A stretch of 34,394 bases of DNA from Acetatifactor sp. (GTDB lineage: Bacteria; Bacillota; Clostridia; Lachnospirales; Lachnospiraceae). Below the pieces are notes generated by a model. It saw only the letters and a program-made list of their open reading frames with translations, was not told where the DNA came from and made no database searches. The stretch is from NCBI GenBank assembly GCA_022511385.1, contig JAFLRN010000025.1, positions 1 to 34,394 of the forward strand. The letters run 5' to 3'. Made by a program: the position numbers and the translations under genes. Position 1 is the stretch's first letter, and each line of letters opens with the position of its first letter. This document shows, piece after piece, positions 23,925-31,601 of the stretch.

Positions 23925-25838
23925 CTATTTTGCCCTGTTCTTGCTCGCAGTCTCAGACTTGTAATCATCAAAGAAGGTGGTGGGGTTCACATCAGCATAG
24001 CACTGGGAGCACATACCTTCAATAACGGCACCGTTGTTGATCTGGACGGACTTGGACTTAATATTGCCCATAACGATGGCAGAAGCGTCAAGGATCACAG
24101 GCCCCCGCACATCAATATCACCCTTTACGGCACCTGCGATTGCTGCGCTTGTAGCTGTGATATTACCGATGACAACAGAGCTTTCACCAATCTTGACTGC
24201 GCCTTCACTGACAATCTCTCCGTTGATTTTTGCGCTCTCGGCATAAATCTCGGCAGCCTTGGAATTGCCATTGATATGGCCGGTGATATTCAGCTTGCCG
24301 TAAGAATCAATGTTGCCGTTCACGGTACCGATCACGTCGATAGACCCTTCTGTAAAGATGTCACCAGTTACGCTCATGCCCGCTGTGATCACAGATGTCT
24401 CGTCCAATGCTATTCTTTCGCTGTTGTTTTCCATAATGTTCTCTACTCCTTTACTCTCCTCAATTTGATCTTCAACTTGTTCCATGCTCAATTCATCCAT
24501 TTCCAATTCTTCCTTTTCTAATACTTCCATTTTCGTTTCTTCCTCCTGAACGATTTCTTCTTGGGGCTCTTCTTTTTGAACCACCTCTGTCTGGGATTTC
24601 TCCTGAACTACTCCTGCCGGGGACTCTTCCCCGGTCAGTTCCTCTGCCGGAAGCTCTTCCTCCGGAACCACTTCCGTCGGGGGCTCTTCCTTCTGAAGCT
24701 CTTCTGCCGGAAGCTCTTCCTCCGGAACTACTTCCGCCGGGGGCTCTTCCTTCTGAAGCTCTTCCTCCGGAACCACTTCCGCTGAGAGCTCTTCCTCCGG
24801 AAGCTCTTCTGTCGGGGGCCCTTCCTCCTGAAGCTCTTCCTTCGGAACTTCTACCGCCCGGTGGTCTTCCTCGGGCAGTTCCTCTACCGAGAATTCTTCC
24901 TTCGGAACTGCTTCCGCAGGGGGCTCTTCTTCGGGCAGTGCCTCAGCCGGAAGCTCATCCTCCGGAATTACTTCCGCAGGGGACTCTTCCTCCTGAATAC
25001 CTTCTGTCGGAAGCCCTTCTTCCTGTAATACATCTGTTGGAGGTTCTTCCTCCTGAACGCCTTCTGTTCGGAACACTTCATCAGGCAATTCTTCCACCGG
25101 GAGTTCTTCCTTCAGAATTTCTTCTGACTGGAACTCTTTTTCCTGGGCGGCTTCCGGCAAGAGCTCTTCCTTCGGAATTTCCTCTGCCTGAGGCTCTTGT
25201 TCCCGGACTACTTGTGCCTGGGATTCTTCCTCTGGAATCACTTCGGCCGTGGGCTCTTCCTCCAGCAATTCTTCCGTCAGGAGTTTTTCCTTCGGAACTT
25301 CTTCTGCCGGAGGCTCTTCCTCCAAAACCACTTCTGCCGGAGGCTCCTCCGCCAATACTTCCTCCCTTGGTGCTTCCACAGAGGCTTCTCTCAGCATCTC
25401 TGCCAAAAGCTCCGCTATTATAGGATCTTCCGGCTGTTCAGAAATTTCCTTCCCTTCCGCCGGCGCTGCCTCCGGTTCGTAAGCACTCTCCTCCAATCTG
25501 TCATTGGAATCGGATTCTTGCGCATCAAAGCCGCTTTGCCATGCACTCTCTTCCGCTGCCGGAACAGCGTCCTCCAACGTATCATCCGGCAGCTGGAAGT
25601 CGTCAAGGTTTGCCAGCATCTCATCCAGAGATATTGTGGTTTCTAAAGGTTCCACGTTTTTTGTCATCTCTGCAGCTTTAACTGCTTCTTCCTGTAGTTC
25701 TGATTCTGCCTGTAAATCTAAATCTGCCTGTACTTCTGCCTCGGCCTGCTCTACGTCTTCCAATGTCTGCTCGTTGTCAGGCCTCAGTTCATTCATTGCC
25801 TGTGACAAGTCCTCTTTTAAGTCCGAGAAAAAGCCCAT
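23925..25838 (-). CDS. Bactofilin-domain protein with long Glu/Pro decapeptide-repeat arm
   Basis: This is a 637-residue protein. The C-terminal part (about 475-610) is a bactofilin beta-helix, with repeated GDI/GNI/GEI turns (VTGDIFTEGSIDVIGTVNGN, INGEIVSEGAVKIG), known to polymerise into membrane-associated filaments. The N-terminal part starts MGFFSDLKEDLSQAMNEL. A low-complexity acidic region (about 158-445) follows, built from roughly 28 degenerate decapeptides of the type PEEEPPAEVV. Bactofilins are usually 100-200 residues, so the arm is exceptional. The ATG follows GGAGGTTAAATAAAC. It lies 17 bases after the deacetylase gene, so the two are probably co-transcribed and act in envelope or spore morphogenesis. 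Confidence 0.88.
   Translation of the reverse strand: MGFFSDLKEDLSQAMNELRPDNEQTLEDVEQAEAEVQADLDLQAESELQEEAVKAAEMTKNVEPLETTISLDEMLANLDDFQLPDDTLEDAVPAAEESAWQSGFDAQESDSNDRLEESAYEPEAAPAEGKEISEQPEDPIIAELLAEMLREASVEAPREEVLAEEPPAEVVLEEEPPAEEVPKEKLLTEELLEEEPTAEVIPEEESQAQVVREQEPQAEEIPKEELLPEAAQEKEFQSEEILKEELPVEELPDEVFRTEGVQEEEPPTDVLQEEGLPTEGIQEEESPAEVIPEDELPAEALPEEEPPAEAVPKEEFSVEELPEEDHRAVEVPKEELQEEGPPTEELPEEELSAEVVPEEELQKEEPPAEVVPEEELPAEELQKEEPPTEVVPEEELPAEELTGEESPAGVVQEKSQTEVVQKEEPQEEIVQEEETKMEVLEKEELEMDELSMEQVEDQIEESKGVENIMENNSERIALDETSVITAGMSVTGDIFTEGSIDVIGTVNGNIDSYGKLNITGHINGNSKAAEIYAESAKINGEIVSEGAVKIGESSVVIGNITATSAAIAGAVKGDIDVRGPVILDASAIVMGNIKSKSVQINNGAVIEGMCSQCYADVNPTTFFDDYKSETASKNRAK
24580..25390 (-). 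repeat. Coding tandem repeats in the bactofilin gene (30/60-bp units)
   Basis: The clearest part is 24641-24780, where a 60-bp unit recurs nearly unchanged (CTCTTCCTCCGGAAC recurs at 60-base spacing). Each unit consists of two diverged 30-bp halves encoding ten residues each. Away from this part the units are more diverged. Confidence 0.85.
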
Positions 25839-25855
25839 GTTTATTTAACCTCCAT

Positions 25856-26896
25856 TCATTCGTTTTTATCCATGTGTATATGCTGAATTGGCCTGGTCTC
25901 CTCCGTGATCGGCAGAATCACAGTATTCTCCATAGCCAAAATGTTCTCAATGATCGTCGGCAGTGCCTCCACTGTAGTCGGTTTACTAACAGCATCATGC
26001 AACAGAATAATGGTTGTTTCCCTGTTCTCAATTCCTGCCAGTGAGTTTTTCACAAGTTCGCCCACCGTCAAAAGCTTTTGTCCGCCGTCTCCCGAGGCGG
26101 CGTTCCAGTCAAAAAAGCGTACATCCCAACTCTCCAAATACTCAGCGAATTCATGCATGTCCAAATTACTGATGGAGTTGGAACTTCCTCCGGGAAACCG
26201 ATAGACATTGCTGATCACTCCCGTCACATCCTCAAGATACCCTCGCAGCTTTACAAAATCCTCTGCAAAATCCTCCACAGAAGCATAGATAGCCGAATAC
26301 TGATGGCTGTAGGAATGCATCCCTAAGGTGTGCCCCCGCTCCACAATACCCACAAGAGCCTCTTTTGCCCAATCGTTTTCCTTTCCAACCACGAAGAAAG
26401 TCGCCTTCACGTTATACTCATCCAGTATATCCAGAATTTTCTCTGTGTTCGTGCTGGGTCCGTCGTCAAAAGTCAGATAGACCTTGTGGATTACAGGCGT
26501 TTCAGGCGCTTCTGACCCGGTGTCATATACTTCCTGACCCTCTTCAGTCTCTCCGAATCTGTCATCCGCATTAAAATGTTCAGGTGACTCCAGCTCGTAT
26601 CCTGGCAATTCTCTTCCAGCAACGTTTTGCTCCTGACTTCCCCCACCGGTAGTCAGTATCTTTTGCATCAGCTCCTGCATCAATGCTTGTTGTGCGGCGT
26701 TTTCGCCTGCAACAAACTCCACCCTGGCCGCCAGTTCCTCCAATTTTCCGCTCATGCCCTGCAGCTTAAAAAACAGAAATACACACAGCAATGCCGGTGT
26801 CAAGCTGAACAGGAGCAACGTAAAAATTATGCATTTTTTCAGTCGTTGGACACGCTTTTGCCTGCTCCCGGCCGTCCGCGCATTCTCTCCTGACAT
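25856..26896 (-). CDS. Membrane-anchored polysaccharide deacetylase (NodB/CE4)
   Basis: The 346-residue protein has a basic cytoplasmic head, one membrane helix (about 22-45), a short coiled coil (about 46-80), an acidic linker and a NodB domain (about 137-335). All CE4 motifs are visible: TFDDGP with D144-D145, HSYSH with His194 and His198, RFPGGSSN (233-240), DWNAASGDG and LLHDA with His300. Role: deacetylates N-acetylglucosamine or N-acetylmuramic acid in peptidoglycan or a related polymer outside the cell. The ATG at 26896 follows AGGTGAAGTT. An extended -10 at 26933-26941 excludes the longer frame to 27007. Confidence 0.93.
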   Translation of the reverse strand: MSGENARTAGSRQKRVQRLKKCIIFTLLLFSLTPALLCVFLFFKLQGMSGKLEELAARVEFVAGENAAQQALMQELMQKILTTGGGSQEQNVAGRELPGYELESPEHFNADDRFGETEEGQEVYDTGSEAPETPVIHKVYLTFDDGPSTNTEKILDILDEYNVKATFFVVGKENDWAKEALVGIVERGHTLGMHSYSHQYSAIYASVEDFAEDFVKLRGYLEDVTGVISNVYRFPGGSSNSISNLDMHEFAEYLESWDVRFFDWNAASGDGGQKLLTVGELVKNSLAGIENRETTIILLHDAVSKPTTVEALPTIIENILAMENTVILPITEETRPIQHIHMDKNE

Positions 26897-26932
26897 AACT
26901 TCACCTGATCTTTTCATAAACTTCCAGATTAC

Positions 26933-26941
26933 AGTATAGCA
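26933..26941 (-). promoter_or_regulatory. Extended -10 promoter of the deacetylase-bactofilin pair
   Basis: Minus strand TGC-TATACT. No good -35 is seen. The implied transcript starts about 30 bases before the ATG. A weak stem with T-runs (about 26960-27005) just upstream may end the preceding membrane-protein transcript. Confidence 0.45.
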
Positions 26942-27008
26942 TATTCCGCTTTTTTGGGAAAGACAAAAAATAAAAAAAGACACATAAGAAACAGCAAAAT
27001 TTCTCAAT

Positions 27009-28262
27009 CTAAATGATAAACGCGCCTGGGCTGATGTAATACAGCCCGCTGAAGAAATGTACGAACAATAGAATCCATCCCACCAAAACTATAATAACGT
27101 TTCCTTTGCGATCGTCGGACTTTGCTGTAAGCTCAATAAGTTTTGCTGCGCCAATGACCCAAATAAGCAGCATCCCAGACATCATGGGCCAAGAAAAGTT
27201 TAAGTGTGACAGTTTAAAACCAGTCTCCACAAGGAACGAAAACTCCATCGTGCCCACCACATAACCGATCAAAGCCAGCCTTCCCTCCACCGATTTAAAA
27301 AAGTACTTAAAATTCGTGATAACCATCCAAGCGGGAAATGCCATTGCCAGACGCACTGACCTTGGTACATCAGGGGAAAATAAATGCCATGCGGTCAGAA
27401 ATGGATATATTGCTACTCTTGCATCCTCGTTTGTACCACCCCAAAAATAGAAGGCGAAATACTCAAACAGCAGATACAAAACCGCAGGGACGGAGGCGCA
27501 TGCGAATCTCCACATACAGCCCCATACTTTTTTCCAGCTGCCATCTTTTCGCGCTATCGCAATCCCAAGATCTATCAGCAGATACACCACTCCGGCTGGA
27601 AGCAACATATACATAAATGTAGGCTTCGTGAAAGCGGAGAGAAGCAGGATGGCAGAAAACATAATAAACAGCCATCTGGATTTTTGGATCTTCTCAAAAT
27701 AAATCTGCTTTTCACCCTTGTAAATTAAAATAATATCTACAGCCAGCATAAAGCAGATGATCCCAAAAGGTTTCACCGCCATATGAGTGGGATTATGGAT
27801 TGGATTAATGGAGAACTGTCCTTCGTACTGATAGGGATTAAACCATGGCACATACAGTGCCATCACCACCCCAAGCGCTCCTGATGCCAGGGCAGCCGCA
27901 ACCCCAGTATCCTTTCCGGTCAACCTTTTACCTGTTCGATCTAATAGATAGAAATTGACCAGACACGAAAGTCCTGCAAAAAAACCTTGAGTGAATGCAG
28001 ATGCAGCTTCTACTGGCATCTTGAAAAATTTGATGCAGCCTTTTACGCAAAGATGCCAGAATAAATAAGGTCTTTTCAGCCAAGACGTCCATAACCGATC
28101 CAGATAAATAGATTCTGCGTGCCATGTATGTTCCTTCAGGTCGTTTATGCCGTCCCAATGCAATACATTTAACGTGTACTTGTATGTTACTGCAAATAGG
28201 ACTACTGCCACAAAAGCGGCTACAGCATATTTGACCTGGCTATCCTTTCGCTTATCATCCAT
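27009..28262 (-). CDS. Multi-pass membrane protein, GT-C glycosyltransferase-like, function unknown
   Basis: The 417-residue protein has about nine to ten membrane helices. The first extracytoplasmic loop contains HWDGINDLKEHTWHAESIY (about 35-53). An acidic and histidine-bearing first loop is typical of GT-C lipid-linked sugar transferases, but I do not recognise a specific family. Positively charged clusters (KGEKQIYFEKIQKSR) mark inner loops. It lies upstream of a cell-wall deacetylase and bactofilin on the same strand, which would suit an envelope polymer role. A strong promoter precedes it. An O-antigen-ligase-like or DUF membrane protein is equally possible. Confidence 0.6.
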   Translation of the reverse strand: MDDKRKDSQVKYAVAAFVAVVLFAVTYKYTLNVLHWDGINDLKEHTWHAESIYLDRLWTSWLKRPYLFWHLCVKGCIKFFKMPVEAASAFTQGFFAGLSCLVNFYLLDRTGKRLTGKDTGVAAALASGALGVVMALYVPWFNPYQYEGQFSINPIHNPTHMAVKPFGIICFMLAVDIILIYKGEKQIYFEKIQKSRWLFIMFSAILLLSAFTKPTFMYMLLPAGVVYLLIDLGIAIARKDGSWKKVWGCMWRFACASVPAVLYLLFEYFAFYFWGGTNEDARVAIYPFLTAWHLFSPDVPRSVRLAMAFPAWMVITNFKYFFKSVEGRLALIGYVVGTMEFSFLVETGFKLSHLNFSWPMMSGMLLIWVIGAAKLIELTAKSDDRKGNVIIVLVGWILLFVHFFSGLYYISPGAFII

Positions 28263-28356
28263 CAGCCTTTATATCCTTCCCGCTACATGTTTTTCTATTC
28301 TGTACGCCTTATTATGCCGTAAAATACTTGCCGGAGCAGTTTTGTCGAATATAGCC

Positions 28357-28385
28357 ATTATAATGCAGGAAATCATATTGGTCAA
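28357..28385 (-). promoter_or_regulatory. Promoter of the GT-C-like membrane protein gene
   Basis: Minus strand -35 TTGACC (28380-28385), 17-bp spacer, perfect -10 TATAAT (28357-28362). Leader of about 90 bases. Confidence 0.8.
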
Positions 28386-28441
28386 CTTGTTATTTCTAAG
28401 TCCTGGCTTCATGTAACTTAACGGGAAAGAGCATGTTTTAA

Positions 28442-28464
28442 GGGGTAATCTTGTAGATTGCCCC
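28442..28464 (-). terminator. Hairpin downstream of the FeoB-associated peptide gene
   Basis: GGGG-T-AATC (28442-28450) with GATT-G-CCCC (28456-28464), 5-base loop, then TTAAAAC on the minus strand. It is weak as a terminator because the T-tract is broken. Confidence 0.4.
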
Positions 28465-28518
28465 CCAAATTTATAAATCAAAATTTCAGTTTAAGGAATG
28501 GCACATATGGCCTCTTTT

Positions 28519-28701
28519 TTATTTCTCCTTTTTTTCGGCTTTATCCGCAGATATATTCATACAACCGCTACAATTTCCAGTACATCCGTGACACCCTCCG
28601 CTGCACTGGCCATGATGGATCCTGCGGATCTGGCCGCGTAGAATGAAAAAGACTGCTGCTGCAAGAATCACTATGATGGCAATATCTGCTAAATATGGCA
28701 T
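28519..28701 (-). CDS. FeoB-associated Cys-rich membrane peptide
   Basis: The 60-residue protein has one N-terminal membrane helix (about 4-22), a basic RGQIRRIHH stretch, then a cysteine cluster (Cys33, 37, 40, 44, 47 in CSGGCHGCTGNCSGC) and a charged tail. This is the pattern of the FeoB-associated Cys-rich family, usually encoded beside feoB and thought to help ferrous iron transfer or membrane iron handling. No feoA or feoB lies within the window, so this copy stands apart. The ATG follows AAAGGATATAGCAT. It starts 3 bases after the KTSC gene stop, so the two are co-transcribed. Confidence 0.85.
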   Translation of the reverse strand: MPYLADIAIIVILAAAVFFILRGQIRRIHHGQCSGGCHGCTGNCSGCMNISADKAEKKEK

Positions 28702-28704
28702 ATG

Positions 28705-29076
28705 CTATATCCTTTCTACCGCATCATCAATATTTTGAGAACCATTCTCATTATCATAATAGTGAAGATTGCGGCGTTTGTCAAGCGGCATTTTATTCTT
28801 GGCCCCTGCCACATTGCCAGACTTCATCTCCCGAAAATGACCGCAGATGCACCTCCTGTAGTATATATCCGGACTTGCACTCTCCCGAAACCGATACCAG
28901 ATCTCCTCTGGCACATCCGTGTACCTTCTGATCCGTCCGCTTCCGGTCATTCTAACCTCCAACAGCGCCCGCTGGGCATCATAGCCAATAGCATCAATGT
29001 ACGTACTGCAAAAACTAAATACCATTATCAACTCGCCCTCCCTATACCTTTTGTCTTTCGTATTCTTAAACTTCAT
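28705..29076 (-). CDS. KTSC domain protein
   Basis: The 123-residue protein has a KTSC-like fold in its middle: STYIDAIGYDAQRALLEVRM (about 24-43) then RRYTDVPEEIWYRFRES with a late Tyr-rich strand. KTSC domains are small beta-rich modules of unknown function, sometimes fused to lysyl-tRNA synthetases or nucleases. The C-terminal 45 residues are basic and polar with no match. Two starts are plausible: 29076 (AGAGGTAAA before it) and 17 codons later (GGAGG at about 11 bases). The longer is given. It is paired with the Cys-rich peptide gene. Confidence 0.7.
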   Translation of the reverse strand: MKFKNTKDKRYREGELIMVFSFCSTYIDAIGYDAQRALLEVRMTGSGRIRRYTDVPEEIWYRFRESASPDIYYRRCICGHFREMKSGNVAGAKNKMPLDKRRNLHYYDNENGSQNIDDAVERI

Positions 29077-29269
29077 TTTACCTCTTTTCTGCTGTATACA
29101 CAGCCTTTAAATTGAAGGAAGATAATGAGGCCTCCTTTCCTTATGCCGTCACACGTTTATTTCCCCCTGATTTTAACTTTAGCATTGTAATTTTACGAAG
29201 TTGTATAATTTCAGAAAACACATTATTTTTCGCTTAATTTTTAGTCAATTTATAGGTTATGTAAAAATC

Positions 29270-29298
29270 TTGCACTATCAGGGCTGTTATACTATAAT
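29270..29298 (+). promoter_or_regulatory. Promoter of the DAHP synthase gene
   Basis: -35 TTGCAC (29270-29275), 17-bp spacer, perfect -10 TATAAT (29293-29298). The leader is about 60 bases with no visible leader peptide rich in aromatic codons. Confidence 0.8.
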
Positions 29299-29363
29299 GT
29301 ACAAAGGCTTGAATCAGCAGGATTATGCTATTGGAATGAACAAAGGAAAGGAACACTGAAAAT

Positions 29364-30392
29364 ATGAGTTTTGAATTTGTAAAAAAACTGCCTACACCGG
29401 AAGAAATCCGCAATGAATTTGCGCTTCCTCAGGAGCTTGTGAAAATAAAAGAGGAACGTGACGCAGAGATTGCCGACGTGATCACAGGAAAGAGTAATAA
29501 GTTTCTGGTGATCATAGGCCCCTGTTCTGCCGACAATGAAGATTCCGTCTGCGATTATATCAACCGCCTGACAAAGGTGAATGAGAAAGTGAAGGACAAA
29601 CTGATCCTGATTCCCAGGATCTATACCAACAAACCCCGCACCACCGGCGAGGGTTACAAGGGCATTGTACACCAGCCCGATCCTGAGAAAAAGCCAGATT
29701 TCCTTGCTGGCTTGATTGCCATGCGAAAAATGCATATCCGTGCTATCCAAGAGTCAGGACTCACAGCCGCCGACGAGATGCTGTACCCGGAAAACTGGCG
29801 GTATCTGTCAGATATTTTATCCTATGTAGCCATCGGCGCCCGCTCCGTGGAAGACCAGCAGCACCGACTGACTGTCAGCGGTTTCGATGTACCTGCTGGC
29901 ATGAAAAATCCCACCAGCGGCGACCTGTCCGTGATGCTGAATTCTGTCTATGCAGCGCAGCATCCCCATTCCTTTATTTATCGGGGCTGGGAGGTAAATA
30001 CTACGGGAAATGAACTGACTCACACTGTGCTGAGGGGCGCAACCAATAAACACGGAAATAATATCCCCAATTACCATTATGAAGATTTGAATTTGTTGCT
30101 GGAGATGTACGGCAAGATGGACCTGAAGAATCCGGCCTGTGTGATCGACGCAAATCATTCCAATTCGGGGAAACAGTTTGAGCAGCAGATCCGGATTGTG
30201 AAGGAGGTTATGCATAGCAGGAAGCTGAATCAGGAGATTCATGGGCTGGTGAAGGGCGTCATGGTTGAGAGCTATCTTGTGGAGGGCTGCCAGAAGGTGG
30301 GCGGCGGAGTGTATGGAAAGTCGATTACGGATCCTTGCCTGGGATGGGAGGATTCGGAGAGGTTGATTTATGATATTGCGGAGTATGAGTAG
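29364..30392 (+). CDS. 3-deoxy-7-phosphoheptulonate synthase, class I (AroF/G/H type)
   Basis: The 342-residue enzyme condenses phosphoenolpyruvate and erythrose 4-phosphate, the first step of the shikimate pathway. The active-site motifs are IGPCSADNED with Cys54, IPRIYTNKPRTTGEGYKG and the metal-site VIDANHSNSGK. The N-terminal extension (about 1-45) resembles the feedback-sensing region of the E. coli isoenzymes, so aromatic amino-acid inhibition is likely, but which one cannot be read. It is a single gene with its own promoter and a weak ribosome binding site (AAAGGAA). Two palindromic elements follow its stop. Confidence 0.95.
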   Translation: MSFEFVKKLPTPEEIRNEFALPQELVKIKEERDAEIADVITGKSNKFLVIIGPCSADNEDSVCDYINRLTKVNEKVKDKLILIPRIYTNKPRTTGEGYKGIVHQPDPEKKPDFLAGLIAMRKMHIRAIQESGLTAADEMLYPENWRYLSDILSYVAIGARSVEDQQHRLTVSGFDVPAGMKNPTSGDLSVMLNSVYAAQHPHSFIYRGWEVNTTGNELTHTVLRGATNKHGNNIPNYHYEDLNLLLEMYGKMDLKNPACVIDANHSNSGKQFEQQIRIVKEVMHSRKLNQEIHGLVKGVMVESYLVEGCQKVGGGVYGKSITDPCLGWEDSERLIYDIAEYE

Positions 30393-30402
30393 GTGGATGA
30401 TC

Positions 30403-30477
30403 TGCGAGTGGCGGTGAATGGGTAGGTTACTTTGCGAGTGGTTATGAATGTGTTGGTGTTGGGTTACTCTGCGAGTG
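30403..30477 (+). repeat. Three TGCGAGTG repeats after the DAHP synthase stop
   Basis: TGCGAGTG occurs at 30403-30410, 30433-30440 and 30470-30477, with GTTACT before the second and third copies. The units are 30 and 37 bases apart and GT-rich. They lie between the stop codon and the palindromic element at 30480. Confidence 0.6.
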
Positions 30478-30479
30478 AC

Positions 30480-30615
30480 GCAGTGGGCGGGGCAGGTTCC
30501 CCGGTGGACGCGCTCCCGCTCGGTTCAGGACGTAGCGGTACTAAGGCTGCACAGTACGCAGCCTAAGGACCGACGTCCTTCTACGGTCCACCAGGGAACC
30601 CGCCCCGCCCACTGC
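30480..30615 (+). repeat. Conserved-core palindromic element, copy A
   Basis: 30-base arms (30480-30509 and 30586-30615) pair at all but two positions: GCAGTGGGCGGGGC, GGTTCCC and GGTGGAC with their complements. The 76-base core (30510-30585) holds GCTCCCGCTCGG, stem GGACGT/ACGTCC and an inner stem AGGCTGC/GCAGCCT around a GTAC-bearing loop. It is oriented with the upstream DAHP synthase gene. Its core matches copy B at 66 of 76 positions. From 30616 to 30730 nothing else is recognisable. Confidence 0.85.
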
Positions 30616-30730
30616 TGTAACTTGAAAGTGATTAAATTGTGCATCTGCCTGATAATGGCATACATCAGCTAGGACCTAGTATACAATAATAAGAAAAAGA
30701 CAATCCTATATGAAAACGACACCGAAAACA

Positions 30731-30876
30731 GCCTGGCGCCTGCCGGTCATGGCTCTTCGGCGGACCGTAGAGGGACGTCGGTCCTTAGGCACCGTACTTT
30801 GGTGCCTTAGTACCGCTACGTCCCGGTCCGAGCGGAAGCGCGTCCGCCGAAGAGCCATGACCGACAGGTGCCAGGC
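30731..30876 (-). repeat. Conserved-core palindromic element, copy B
   Basis: 35-base arms (30731-30765 and 30842-30876) pair at 33 of 35 positions, for example GCTCTTCGGCGGAC with its complement. The arm sequence is unrelated to that of copy A. The 76-base core is the same length as in copy A. Its inner stem AGGCACC/GGTGCCT keeps pairing where copy A has AGGCTGC/GCAGCCT. It is oriented with spoIIM, whose stop lies 43 bases upstream on the minus strand. Confidence 0.85.
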
Positions 30877-30918
30877 GTCACTCAGTTCCATCATTGTCAG
30901 TTCCATCCCTCCCCTTTT

Positions 30919-31524
30919 TCAAAACACCTTCAAATAACCCAACAGCAGCAGCGGATTCACATACGCCTCCAAAAAACACGCCACAACCGCGACCCCAAAA
31001 ATAACCGCCAGCCGGCCCAGTTTCTTAGGAAGAAACGCCTTATCCTCCCCCAAATTTATGGTTCGTCCATATATCCCCCGATAAAGGGTCTCACACCACA
31101 CGATCAGCGCAAAAAGCGCCGGTGCATAGAGAAGATAATGGGGAAACACCGCCACCAGCGCCAGAAACACCCCCTTGATGCCATAGCGCAGCGCCAAGGC
31201 CGAGAGAAAAGCCCCGGCCGACATGCCATACCAAATTACTGTTCCCGCACATAATACCAACCCCAAATAGGTAGTGGAGAGAACAGCCAGGGCCAAAAGC
31301 CGCACAAGCCGCTCCCTGAGCACATAAGAAAAAAGAGCATTGCTGTCCACGGTCATATATTTCATGGTGTACAGGGCGTACTCATCAAACAGTCCCGTAT
31401 TTTCCAGCAAAATGCTCTTTCCGATGTTCATTATAATTATTCCTGCCACAAGGCTGATGCAAAAGATGGGCAGCACAGGAAGCTTGGCTTCCTTAAACCC
31501 TGTTGTCCTTATCTGCAGCCGCAT
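30919..31524 (-). CDS. spoIIM: Stage II sporulation protein M
   Basis: The 201-residue membrane protein has about five helices and the SpoIIM (PF01944) pattern: a polar N-terminus, a first helix LPVLPIFCISLVAGIIIM, an outer loop, then LVLCAGTVIWYGMSAGAFLSAL and FPHYLLYAPALFALIVW. In Bacillus, SpoIIM joins SpoIID and SpoIIP in the complex that drives engulfment of the forespore. The ATG at 31524 follows GGAGGGAAAAGAT; the longer frame to 31593 has none. It lies 77 bases after a Nudix gene on the same strand. Confidence 0.88.
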   Translation of the reverse strand: MRLQIRTTGFKEAKLPVLPIFCISLVAGIIIMNIGKSILLENTGLFDEYALYTMKYMTVDSNALFSYVLRERLVRLLALAVLSTTYLGLVLCAGTVIWYGMSAGAFLSALALRYGIKGVFLALVAVFPHYLLYAPALFALIVWCETLYRGIYGRTINLGEDKAFLPKKLGRLAVIFGVAVVACFLEAYVNPLLLLGYLKVF

Positions 31525-31601
31525 ATCTTTTCCCTCCCTCTGCCACCTCGCCACTCCTTCCATGTGTATGCGGCAGATTGGGAATCTATACATGCCTTCT
31601 C

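Noticed and set aside
24580-25390. Regular repeats that could suggest a CRISPR array
   Set aside because: The units are directly adjacent coding tandem repeats with no unique spacers and no cas genes nearby.
24938-25646. Long plus-strand open frames opposite the bactofilin repeat region
   Set aside because: They are by-products of the stop-free repeat in the real minus-strand gene, and no ribosome binding site or family pattern is seen.
30448-30937. Short open frames on both strands with shared peptide text
   Set aside because: They fall wholly inside palindromic elements A and B, and the shared text comes from the conserved core. They lack proper ribosome binding sites.
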